A stretch of 64,000 bases of DNA, taken from NCBI GenBank assembly GCA_019115845.1, contig DXCU01000030.1:17307-81306 (forward strand), given 5' to 3'. Every line of letters begins with the position of its first letter. Within the stretch, counting starts at the first letter, position 1. The translations under genes and the position numbers were made by a program. The stretch is from Candidatus Rubneribacter avistercoris (GTDB lineage: Bacteria > Actinomycetota > Coriobacteriia > Coriobacteriales > Eggerthellaceae). Shown piece after piece: positions 15,731 to 22,726 of this stretch. A model generated the notes under the pieces. It searched no databases. It was not told where the DNA came from and saw nothing but the letters and a program-made list of their open reading frames with translations.

Positions 15731-16087
15731 ATGATTCGAAGGATCCTCATAACGTTAGGTGTCTTTGTGCTGGCAGGGGTGCTGACTTACGGAGCGGGCT
15801 TGCTTGCAGAGCCGACGACGGGGATCGCCCCCATCGAGGCGGACACGCCCTGCCCGGCCGCCGGGTGCGCTTCGGGGGAGTGCCACGGGTTCGATAATGT
15901 GCCCGAGCCCGACGGCGTGCACGAGATGTCCTGCCCCGAGGCAAGCTGCGCGAGCGTGGAGTGCCATGCGTGGGACTCGCTCGTGGGCCGCTACCACCAA
16001 GCGAGCGATGCCAGCTTGAACGTGTGGATTTTGGCCCCCGTGGCGCTCGTGGTGGGGCTGGTGCTGATCGTGCGGAAGGTGAGGTGA
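15731..16087 (+). CDS. small membrane protein with two CX4CH repeats (possible dihaem cytochrome)
   Basis: 118 aa. Hydrophobic segments lie at both ends (about 4-25 and 97-114). Between them is a 27-residue repeat: CPAAGCASGECH (Cys41, 46, 51, His52) and CPEASCASVECH (Cys68, 73, 78, His79). Each holds a C-x4-C-H motif, the variant haem-c attachment site known from Desulfovibrio cytochromes c3, plus one extra Cys. Haem binding is therefore possible, but Fe-S or metal binding by the six Cys cannot be excluded. The ATG follows GGGAGG. It sits after the oxidoreductase operon and immediately before a DUF4405 cytochrome-b-like gene, which supports an electron-transfer role. Confidence 0.6.
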   Translation: MIRRILITLGVFVLAGVLTYGAGLLAEPTTGIAPIEADTPCPAAGCASGECHGFDNVPEPDGVHEMSCPEASCASVECHAWDSLVGRYHQASDASLNVWILAPVALVVGLVLIVRKVR

Positions 16088-16092
16088 GGGGA

Positions 16093-16551
16093 ATGGAGAA
16101 AAAGCGGCTCGTCCTTGATGGCGCCGCGCTCGTCCTCTACGCGCTCGCCGCTCTTCCCGCGTTCACGGGAATCGCGGCCCATGAGTGGCTTTCGCTCGCT
16201 GCGATCGCCGTGCTGCTCGCTCATTGCGTTGCGGGCTTGGGCGGGGTGGCGGGGGGCGGGCTGCTCCGCCGCTCGCCCTCCTGGACGGCTCATCTGGCGC
16301 TCGACGGGCTGATCCTTGTCGTGCTGGCTGTCTGCGCCACATCGGGCATCATGGTGTCCGGCGCGGCGCTTCCGGCGCTCGGCCTGCACGCGACCGGCTA
16401 CTTCTTCTGGGACCCTTTGCACGCGGTCTCGGCCAAGGCGCTCTTGGCGCTGCTGCTCGTGCACGTGGCCCTGCACGCGGGCTGGGTGGCCGCGAGCGTC
16501 CGGAGGGAGGGGCGCGTCCGGAGGGAGGGGCGGCGCCGCGAAGGCTCGTGA
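16093..16551 (+). CDS. DUF4405-type cytochrome-b-like membrane protein
   Basis: 152 aa, four hydrophobic helices, with His in membrane positions: HEW at 30, H44, H67, H99, H110, H124 and H128. The pattern (TGIAAHEWLSLAAI, then LLAHCVAG, and DPLHAVSAK with LLLVHVALHAG) fits DUF4405, a four-helix b-haem-like family. The start at 16093 follows GAGGTGAGGGG, five bases after the previous stop, so it is coupled to the CX4CH protein. The two may form a membrane shuttle that feeds or bypasses the NrfD subunit. The C-terminus is an Arg-rich repeat (VRREGR twice). Confidence 0.7.
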   Translation: MEKKRLVLDGAALVLYALAALPAFTGIAAHEWLSLAAIAVLLAHCVAGLGGVAGGGLLRRSPSWTAHLALDGLILVVLAVCATSGIMVSGAALPALGLHATGYFFWDPLHAVSAKALLALLLVHVALHAGWVAASVRREGRVRREGRRREGS

Positions 16552-17178
16552 CGCCGCCCTTCCCGGTCCCGCCCATGTCGATCCCGGTTCAACGGAGACT
16601 TTCCCGCAAGTTGGTCGTAAAACGCGCCCTATGGCACTCCGGAGGGTTGATCCGGCGCGCCGGCGGGCCGCGCGATTCCCGTGACCTGGTGTTTCTTCGG
16701 ACGTGAGGGGCGCGGAGGACGGAAAGGCGGCCCCGCGCGTGCCACAGGGCGCGTTTTGTGACCAACCTGCGTGCGGCCCCCGTCGAACCGCCTCCGGCGG
16801 GGTCTCTGTCAATCCCGGTTTAGCAGAGGGTTGTCCCCCTTGAGGCCAAATCGGGAGCCAACGTGGGTGCGCGAAGCCTTGAAGCGTATCGGAGGCGGTG
16901 CGCGCCTGCCTGCGTCCTGCGGATCTTCGCCAAGAACTTCGGGTTTGAGCGCGGCGTGAAAAGCGTGCCGCCGTATGCGGCGCATTGCATCGCGTAGCGC
17001 CTTTTGCGCGCTTTCAGCGCAGAAACGCTCGGGGATTTGAGGGGAAAGTGCGGACAAGGACGGCAGATTGTCTTATGATAATCCGAGACAGCGCGTAGGC
17101 GCGTCCTCGCGGGGTTCGCGTTCGCGCGTAGGCGGGCTTGCATGCGCATCTGCGTCGGGAGATAAGGAGGGCGGGGCA
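16552..17178. other. 627-bp intergenic region with a long imperfect inverted repeat
   Basis: No convincing gene. Arms 16610-16637 and 16739-16766 pair at 25 of 28 positions. Outside them, ATCCCGGTTCAACGGAGACT (16581-16600) and AATCCCGGTTTAGCAGAGGG (16811-16830) are related direct copies. The region could be a small non-autonomous element or a structured transcript. Its right end holds the operator of the next operon. Confidence 0.6.
17066..17083 (+). promoter_or_regulatory. palindromic operator, type 2, before module 2
   Basis: GATTGTCTTATGATAATC is a near-palindrome with a TATGAT/GATAAT -10-like box inside. Its core ATTGTC-T-TATGAT-A-AT recurs as ATTGTC-A-TATGAT-T-AT at 22514-22529. This is probably the self-control site of the module-2 GntR. 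Confidence 0.6.
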
Positions 17179-18159
17179 TTGTTCGGGCCGCTGGTCGTGT
17201 GCTACCTGTTCCTCGGCGGCGCCGGTGCGGGCGCGCTTTTCGTGTCGTCCGCGCTCGCTCTGCTGTCGCCTGCGGACGCGGTGTCGCAGCCCGCATTGCG
17301 TCGGCGGGGCGGCGGCGTGCGCATGGTCGTCGAGCTGCCGCAGCCCTATCGCCTGCTCGTCGCTCCGGGTGCGGCGGCGGGGCTTGTCGCGCTCGGAGCG
17401 GGCGTGACGTGCCTGCTGGCCGACGTGGGACGCGCCGACAGGGTGGGGCTTTTGCTCGCGAATCCGGCGTTCACGTACGTGGCGGCGGGAACATGGGCCC
17501 TTGTTGCCTGTTCTGGCCTGGGCGCGGCCTTGCTTGCGGCTTGGACGGGGTGCGTGCGGCTTTCCCTGACGGCGGTTCGTGTGCTCGAGGTTGCCCTGCT
17601 TGCGGCCGCGTTCGTGGTCATGGTGTACACGGGGTTGCTGCTTCGGGACATGGCGGCGGTTCCTCTGTGGGCCACGCCGTGGCTTCCGGCCCTCTTCGCG
17701 CTTTCCTCGCTTTCGTGCGGGACGGCCCTTGTGCTTGCCGCAGGTCAGTTCTCCGGTGCCGCCCGTTTGTTCGGCCGAGTGTTTCGGCGGCTTGCGTTCG
17801 CGGACGCCGTTGCGATCATCCTTGAGATTCTGGTTGCGGCGGCGTACGTGGCCGTCGTCTTGGGCGTTGCGCTGCCGGGCGCCGTGTCGGTTCCCGAGGA
17901 CAGCGGAACGCTTGAGGCGTTGGCGGCTTCGGCCCAAGCGCTCACGGCCGGATCCGCTGCGTGGGCGTTCTGGGGCGTGTTCGCGGTGGGCGGCTTGGCG
18001 GTTCCGCTTGCGCTGGATGCGGCTTTCGCACGCGGGCGCGCCGCGCTCAAGCCGCGTGCGGTGCTGGCCGCCTCGGCGTGCGTGCTGGCGGGCGGCCTCG
18101 CGTTGCGCTATTGTGTGGTCGAGGCCGGTCTGCACCCGGTGCTGCAAACCATGATGTGA
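17179..18159 (+). CDS. NrfD/DmsC-like membrane protein (module 2)
   Basis: 326 aa, paralogue of the gene at 1319. Both open alike (FGPLVVCYLFLGGAGAGALF here), and both contain the VMVYTGLLLRDMAAVPLW/VTYAGVLLQSLASVLFW helix and a similar last helix. The frame runs up to 17068, but TTG at 17179 follows AAGGAGG and gives the family N-terminus. As in module 1, no Fe-S or catalytic subunit is attached; gntR and a slipin gene follow. About eight hydrophobic segments. A quinone-linked or redox-sensing role is inferred. Confidence 0.75.
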   Translation: MFGPLVVCYLFLGGAGAGALFVSSALALLSPADAVSQPALRRRGGGVRMVVELPQPYRLLVAPGAAAGLVALGAGVTCLLADVGRADRVGLLLANPAFTYVAAGTWALVACSGLGAALLAAWTGCVRLSLTAVRVLEVALLAAAFVVMVYTGLLLRDMAAVPLWATPWLPALFALSSLSCGTALVLAAGQFSGAARLFGRVFRRLAFADAVAIILEILVAAAYVAVVLGVALPGAVSVPEDSGTLEALAASAQALTAGSAAWAFWGVFAVGGLAVPLALDAAFARGRAALKPRAVLAASACVLAGGLALRYCVVEAGLHPVLQTMM

Positions 18160-18177
18160 GGAGCGTGGAACGCGACG

Positions 18178-18660
18178 ATGGAGAAGGGCGCCTTTCCTTT
18201 CGAGGTGGACGAGACGACCGACGTGCCTTTGTGGGTGCAGCTGCGTCAGAGGCTCGTCTACCTGATCAACACCGGCTACTTCAAACCGGGCGATCAGCTG
18301 CCCACGGTGCGCGGCTTGGCGTCGGAGATTTCCATCAACTACAACACGGTGAACAAGGCGTACCTCAGCCTGGTGTCCGACGGCTACCTGGAGTCCACGC
18401 GCGGGCGCGGCGTGTTCGTGCGCGATCTGGACGCCGAGGTGGACAAAGAGTATGCCGAGGAGGTGGACGGGCTGCTGGAGGACTGCGTGACGGCCTGTCG
18501 CGATCTGGGGCTTTCCTTGGACGACGTGCAGGCTCGCATGGCGCGCAAGATCAAGCAGCTGAAAGCCGCCGAGGGAAAGGGCGGCGCGGATGCGGACGGG
18601 GCGGGCCGCATCGTCTGCGTTGAGGTGCCCAAGGCGAAAGGCGGCGCGCGCGGCGCGTGA
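18178..18660 (+). CDS. GntR family regulator, YtrA-like (module 2)
   Basis: 160 aa. The winged helix is clear: VPLWVQLRQRLVYLINTGYF, LPTVRGLASEISINYNTVNK, DGYLESTRGRGVFVRD. A helical tail follows, then a basic, Gly/Ala-rich extension absent from the module-1 paralogue. The start lies 18 bp after the NrfD-like stop, in one operon. Inference: it binds the type-2 palindromes at 17066 (its own promoter) and 22492 (operon 2). In module 1 the order is NrfD, slipin, GntR; here it is NrfD, GntR, slipin. Confidence 0.92.
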   Translation: MEKGAFPFEVDETTDVPLWVQLRQRLVYLINTGYFKPGDQLPTVRGLASEISINYNTVNKAYLSLVSDGYLESTRGRGVFVRDLDAEVDKEYAEEVDGLLEDCVTACRDLGLSLDDVQARMARKIKQLKAAEGKGGADADGAGRIVCVEVPKAKGGARGA

Positions 18661-18667
18661 GCGGGCG

Positions 18668-18749
18668 GGCTGCGGACGAGAGCGCGGCTACAGGCGAAAG
18701 CAAGGCTGCGGACGAGAGCGAGACCGCGGGCGGGCTGCGGACGAGAGCG
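18668..18749. repeat. 17-bp direct repeat, three copies
   Basis: GGCTGCGGACGAGAGCG at 18668-18684, 18704-18720 and 18733-18749, filling the gap between gntR and the slipin gene. Likely slippage-type duplication; it moves the slipin ribosome site away from gntR. Confidence 0.85.
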
Positions 18750-18757
18750 AGGCTATC

Positions 18758-19780
18758 ATGGGCTTTGGGAGAAAAGGGGAGCGCGAGGCTCCAATGAGGA
18801 TGGGCTCGAGCGCAGGCGGGCAGTCCGGCCGCGCGACGGGCGGGCGCGGGTCGTGGGCCGTCGTGCCCGACGCGAATACGGAGATGGCGGGCGAGCGCGC
18901 GTCGAGCGCGGGCGTGCTGCTGTTCTCCGCAGTGGTGTTCACTCTGGCGTTTTTCCTGGTTTTGGGCGCGTCGGCGCTGATCACGGGCCGTGTGGGGCTG
19001 CTTGGCGTGGCGTGCGCCCTGGTGGCGGCAACGTTGGCCGCCATGTCGGTGCACATCGCGCAGCAGTGGGAGAAGGTCGTGGTGCTGCGCTTCGGCCGCT
19101 TCAACCGCGTGAGCGGGCCGGGCTTGTTTTGGACGTGGCCCATTATCGAGCAGAACACCATGCGCGTGGACGGCCGCGTGCGCGTGACCACGTTTGGCGC
19201 CGAAGAGACGCTCACGGCCGACCTCGTGCCGCTTGACGTGAACGCTGTGCTGTTCTGGCATGTATGGGACGCGAAGGCGGCCTGCACCGAGGTGGGCGAT
19301 TTCACGCGCGCCGTGGAGCTGGCGGCGCAAACGGCGCTGCGGGACGCCATCGGGCGCGGAGGGGCCGCCGAGGTGGCCATCCGCCGCGAGCAGTTGGACC
19401 GCGAGCTCAAACGCGCGCTCGAAGAGAAGGTGGCGCCCTGGGGCGTGGCCATCCTCTCGGTGGAGGTGCGCGACATCCTGGTGCCGAAGGACCTGCAGGA
19501 CGTGATGTCGCTTGAAGCCCAGGCCGAGCAGCGTAAGAAGGCGCGCATCATCCTCATGGAGGCCGAGCAGGACATCTGCGAGATGATGGGCGAGATGGGC
19601 GACGCCTACGCCAAAAACGATGCCGCGCTGCGTCTGCGCTCGATGCATCTTCTCTACGAAAGCGTGCGTGAAACCGGCGGCACCGTGGTGGTGCCCAGCA
19701 GCTTTAGCGAGGGCTTCGGCGACGTTTTGGGCGATGCCGCGAAGGACGCGCTTTCGGTTACTCGGAGCAGCGCAGGATGA
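18758..19780 (+). CDS. SPFH/band-7 (slipin-like) membrane protein (module 2)
   Basis: 340 aa, paralogue of the protein at 2270. Two hydrophobic segments (about 50-95) are followed by EKVVVLRFGRFNRVSGPGLF, DVNAVLFWHVWDAKAACTEV and VEVRDILVPKDLQDVMS, then a helical tail and PSSFSEGFGDVLG near the end, also shared with module 1. The ATG at 18758 is used; the ATG at 18794 behind GAGG is an alternative. The last 23 bp overlap the convergent ATPase gene, so the extreme C-terminus may have been altered when that gene arrived. Confidence 0.87.
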   Translation: MGFGRKGEREAPMRMGSSAGGQSGRATGGRGSWAVVPDANTEMAGERASSAGVLLFSAVVFTLAFFLVLGASALITGRVGLLGVACALVAATLAAMSVHIAQQWEKVVVLRFGRFNRVSGPGLFWTWPIIEQNTMRVDGRVRVTTFGAEETLTADLVPLDVNAVLFWHVWDAKAACTEVGDFTRAVELAAQTALRDAIGRGGAAEVAIRREQLDRELKRALEEKVAPWGVAILSVEVRDILVPKDLQDVMSLEAQAEQRKKARIILMEAEQDICEMMGEMGDAYAKNDAALRLRSMHLLYESVRETGGTVVVPSSFSEGFGDVLGDAAKDALSVTRSSAG

Positions 19781-20933
19781 AATCGTCCATGCCGGGGACG
19801 GTGAATGCCACGTGCCCTCGTTCGGGAGCATAGATAAGACCGTCGTGAATGAGCTTGTCGCGTATGACCGATAGGTCGCTTATCCTTCTCTTCCCCATCT
19901 GTTGCGCTAAATCGCTGAGTTTTATCGGCGATCCGACGCTTGCCATGGCGTGCATCATCGCGCGTCCTGCGCGCGTCGTCCTGTCCCACCGCGACCGATA
20001 GAGCCCTCGGTCGAGTTCGTTTTTCGCTAAAGCGATTCCGGCGGCCGTTTCGACCGACGTCACGATACCGGGCGCTTCTATCTGTTCGCAAATGCAGAAA
20101 CCGCATTGCTGGATGAAATAAGGGTAGCCTCCTGCGGCTTCGATGGCAGCAGCCAGGGCGTTTTCCTCCCAGCGGATGCCGCCTTTTGCCGTGGGTTCGA
20201 TGTACGCATCGCGCACCGCATCGTCTGAGAGCAGTTCGAGAGAATGGTATGCGAACATTCTCTCGGCGTAGCTGGTCGCGTCAGCGAGCACGGCCGGAAG
20301 CGTGGGAAGCCCCGCTCCTATGAAATAGACAGGAACGGGGGAGCTGCCTTGGCCTATGGCGTGCAGCGCCACGTTGAGGGCCGTCAAGTCTTCTTTGGAT
20401 GCTTCCTGCAATTCGTCGATGCTCAGGAACACGGCGGTTCCCGCATCGCGCGCAGCCTCTCCTGTGGCCTGCAGCAAATCGCCGAGATCGAGCGAGAGAT
20501 CGCCCGAGTCGGCGTATCCTTGCGCTGGTTGGATGTCGATGCCGAGGGAGCATGAACCCGTGGGATCGATTTTCAGCTGGAAAGATTTCAAAACAGCGAT
20601 CGCGTGGTCGAATGCCGATTTCAGTGGGTTCGCCGAGTTTTTTATGCGTCGCAGTTCGAGATAGAGGGCTTGCGAGAGCTTTGTGGCGAGCGAGGTGTTT
20701 CTCGAGGCTTCGACGCAGGCGACCACCCAAGCCCGCTGTTTTGCGAAGTCGGCCAGCTCCCTGAGGAGCACGGTTTTTCCCATGCCCCGAAGTCCCGAGA
20801 CGACGACGGGGCGCATGCCCTCGGCATCGTCGCATACCTGCTGCATCTCGGTTTTCACGGCGTGCAGTATCTCGGTACGGCCTGCGAGATAGGGAGGCTT
20901 TCTTCCGGCTCCCGGTTTGAAAGGATTGGTCAT
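19758..20933 (-). CDS. orphan P-loop ATPase with C-terminal winged helix
   Basis: 391 aa. It opens with NPFKPGAGRKPPYLAGR, a signature shared with the ATPase at 49390 (NPFTPSFGQVPPYLAGR). Walker A is GLRGMGKT, Walker B is VFLSIDELQEA, a sensor-like PVYFIGAGLP follows, and a C-terminal winged-helix-like region ends the protein (IKLSDLAQQMGKRRISDLSV). The layout recalls AAA_16/Orc-like or STAND-type ATPases; the biological role is unknown. It overlaps the slipin 3' end by 23 bp on the opposite strand. It is AT-richer than its neighbours, with a very AT-rich promoter region, so it was probably acquired. Confidence 0.75.
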   Translation of the reverse strand: MTNPFKPGAGRKPPYLAGRTEILHAVKTEMQQVCDDAEGMRPVVVSGLRGMGKTVLLRELADFAKQRAWVVACVEASRNTSLATKLSQALYLELRRIKNSANPLKSAFDHAIAVLKSFQLKIDPTGSCSLGIDIQPAQGYADSGDLSLDLGDLLQATGEAARDAGTAVFLSIDELQEASKEDLTALNVALHAIGQGSSPVPVYFIGAGLPTLPAVLADATSYAERMFAYHSLELLSDDAVRDAYIEPTAKGGIRWEENALAAAIEAAGGYPYFIQQCGFCICEQIEAPGIVTSVETAAGIALAKNELDRGLYRSRWDRTTRAGRAMMHAMASVGSPIKLSDLAQQMGKRRISDLSVIRDKLIHDGLIYAPERGHVAFTVPGMDDFILRCSE

Positions 20934-20966
20934 CGCCTGTTCTTTCTAAGGTTTTATATAGCATTA

Positions 20967-21000
20967 TAAATTCTTTATTAGAATCAATTATAAGAATTTA
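20967..21000 (-). promoter_or_regulatory. AT-rich promoter region with inverted repeat
   Basis: TAAATTCTT (20967-20975) and AAGAATTTA (20992-21000) form a perfect inverted repeat upstream of the minus-strand ATPase, in a TATATA/TATAA-rich stretch. Probable promoter and operator; the exact boxes are unclear. Confidence 0.5.
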
Positions 21001-21153
21001 GAAAAGATGGTCAAGCGGTGGTCGCTGTGCGCTTTCGGGGCTTTAACGTGTCGTGAAGGACGCGCTGGGAAGAGTTTTTGGCTCGTAAGGGGGCGTGATG
21101 GTTCGGTGTCGGTCGCATCGGGTGCTCTTCCAGATAGGTACTCCTATGACATT

Positions 21154-21190
21154 TTCGGCTAAAATACAACTATCTTGTAGATTAGCCGAA
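21154..21190 (+). promoter_or_regulatory. inverted repeat before the third DUF4143 ATPase
   Basis: TTCGGCTAA (21154-21162) and TTAGCCGAA (21182-21190) match perfectly across 19 bp. The right arm ends next to the GGGAG ribosome site of the gene at 21201. Candidate operator or 5' hairpin. Confidence 0.6.
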
Positions 21191-21200
21191 GGGAGTCATC

Positions 21201-22430
21201 GTGGAATATATCCCGCGGGAGATTGAGCCTTTAGTGGACAGCGTGGCAGACGAGTATGCCGCGTTGTTGGTGACGGGTCCGCGGCAAGTGGGTAAATCAA
21301 CGCTTTTGCATCATGTTATCGAGGAACGCGGCCTTGCTCTTGAACAGGTCACGCTTGACGACCTTGCGACGCGTCAGCTTGCTCTCAACGATCCAACGAT
21401 GTTCTTCCAACTGCACGAGCCGCCGGTGCTCATAGACGAGGTGCAGTACGCCCCGGGGTTGTTTATCGAGATGAAGAAAATGATTGACGCAGGATGTGCG
21501 CCTGGCTCGTTCTGGTTGACGGGTTCGCAGCAGTTTCGACTCATGGAATTAGCGGGGGAGTCTTTGGCGGGGCGTATCGCCGTTCTGCCCCTGTCATCGC
21601 TTTCGCAGCGTGAGGCGCAAAGGCGTCCCGGTGGGCCGTTTACGCTTGATCTGCCCACATTGAAGGAGCGGGCAAAAGGGGCAACGCCACGAACGTCACG
21701 CGAGGTATTTGCCGAGATGTATCGAGGGGCCATGCCTGGTGTGCTTTCGGGGAAGTATACGAACTTGAACGTTTTCTACAGCAGCTACATTCAAACCTAT
21801 ATCGAACGCGATGTGCGCCAGCTTCTCGGAAACGTTGACGCCTTGCGGTTCATGGATTTCATGCGTGCCGTTGCTGCTCGTTGCTCGCAGATGGTCAATA
21901 TGGCGGCTATTGCGGAGGATGTGGGAATTCGCTCGGAGAAAGCGAAGGTGTGGTTGAGTGTTTTGGAGCGATCAGGTGTGGTGTTCTACCTGCATCCTTT
22001 TTCGAACAATCAGTTGAAACGCACGGTGAAAGCGCCTAAGTTGTATTTCCATGATTGTGGGCTGGTGGCGCACCTGGCGCGATGGCTCACGCCCGAAACC
22101 CTTGAGGCGGGTGCGATGAGTGGCGCGTTCATGGAAAATTTCGTGGTGTCGGAGATTCGCAAAAGCTTCTTGAACGCAGGGCTTGATACGCCGCTGTATT
22201 ACTATCGTGATCGTGACGGCAAAGAGGTCGATCTCGTTCTGGAGTGCGATGGCGAACTGCATCCCATTGAGATCAAGAAGACCGCCTCGCCCAACCTTGG
22301 AATGGCGCGTTCGTTTGCGATGCTGGACAAAAGCTCGGTCCCTCGCGGTCAGGGTGCGATCATCTGCATGGCCGAAGCCCTTGGTGCCCTCGATGCAAAC
22401 ACGCTGGTCATTCCCGCTTGGATGATCTAG
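21201..22430 (+). CDS. DUF4143 AAA ATPase with PD-(D/E)xK-like C-terminus
   Basis: 409 aa. Walker A GPRQVGKST, Walker B PVLIDEVQYAP, sensor-like FWLTGSQQF, the TYIERDVRQLL segment typical of DUF4143, and a nuclease-like tail with KEVDLVLECDGELHPIEIKK. It belongs to a different subgroup from the two ATPases at 6.2-10.7 kb, which use an MLKRKA start and LLVGGMP. The GTG start follows GGGAG. It lies between the slipin/ATPase block and oxidoreductase operon 2, with no partner gene. Function unknown; mobile or defence-like cargo is a guess. Confidence 0.85.
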   Translation: MEYIPREIEPLVDSVADEYAALLVTGPRQVGKSTLLHHVIEERGLALEQVTLDDLATRQLALNDPTMFFQLHEPPVLIDEVQYAPGLFIEMKKMIDAGCAPGSFWLTGSQQFRLMELAGESLAGRIAVLPLSSLSQREAQRRPGGPFTLDLPTLKERAKGATPRTSREVFAEMYRGAMPGVLSGKYTNLNVFYSSYIQTYIERDVRQLLGNVDALRFMDFMRAVAARCSQMVNMAAIAEDVGIRSEKAKVWLSVLERSGVVFYLHPFSNNQLKRTVKAPKLYFHDCGLVAHLARWLTPETLEAGAMSGAFMENFVVSEIRKSFLNAGLDTPLYYYRDRDGKEVDLVLECDGELHPIEIKKTASPNLGMARSFAMLDKSSVPRGQGAIICMAEALGALDANTLVIPAWMI

Positions 22431-22476
22431 CGGCAATCAATCCCGGAACGTTCCACCAATACTATCTCCAAAATAG

Positions 22477-22530
22477 GATAATCATAGGACAAATAATCAT
22501 ATGACAATCCTTGATTGTCATATGATTATT
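22477..22530 (+). promoter_or_regulatory. -10 element with palindromic operator, type 2
   Basis: GATAAT (22477-22482) is followed by a perfect inverted repeat with 17-bp arms (22492-22508 and 22514-22530) and a 5-bp centre. Each arm carries ATTGTCATATGATTAT, close to the site at 17066. Position and spacing match sites B and C. The region from 22531 to 22726 holds no gene. Confidence 0.85.
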
Positions 22531-22726
22531 TCGTATAGTGTGCCCAGTGGGATTCGGCCGATTCTCGCAAGGAACGGAGGTATCCCCACGCTCATTCCGC
22601 TGCTGCGGGGCTTGCGCCGGTTTGCGCGCATCGTCTTGAAGAGGACGCTGCGTCGCCTGGCCGCTTCAAGCCGAGCGGAAGCGGGGAAGGGCGGCACGGG
22701 GGACCTGGCAGAACCGAGGAGGAAAC

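Noticed and set aside
16809..17057. 82-codon minus-strand frame in the 627-bp gap
   Set aside because: No ribosome site, no recognisable domain, and it spans part of the repeat region; too weak to call.
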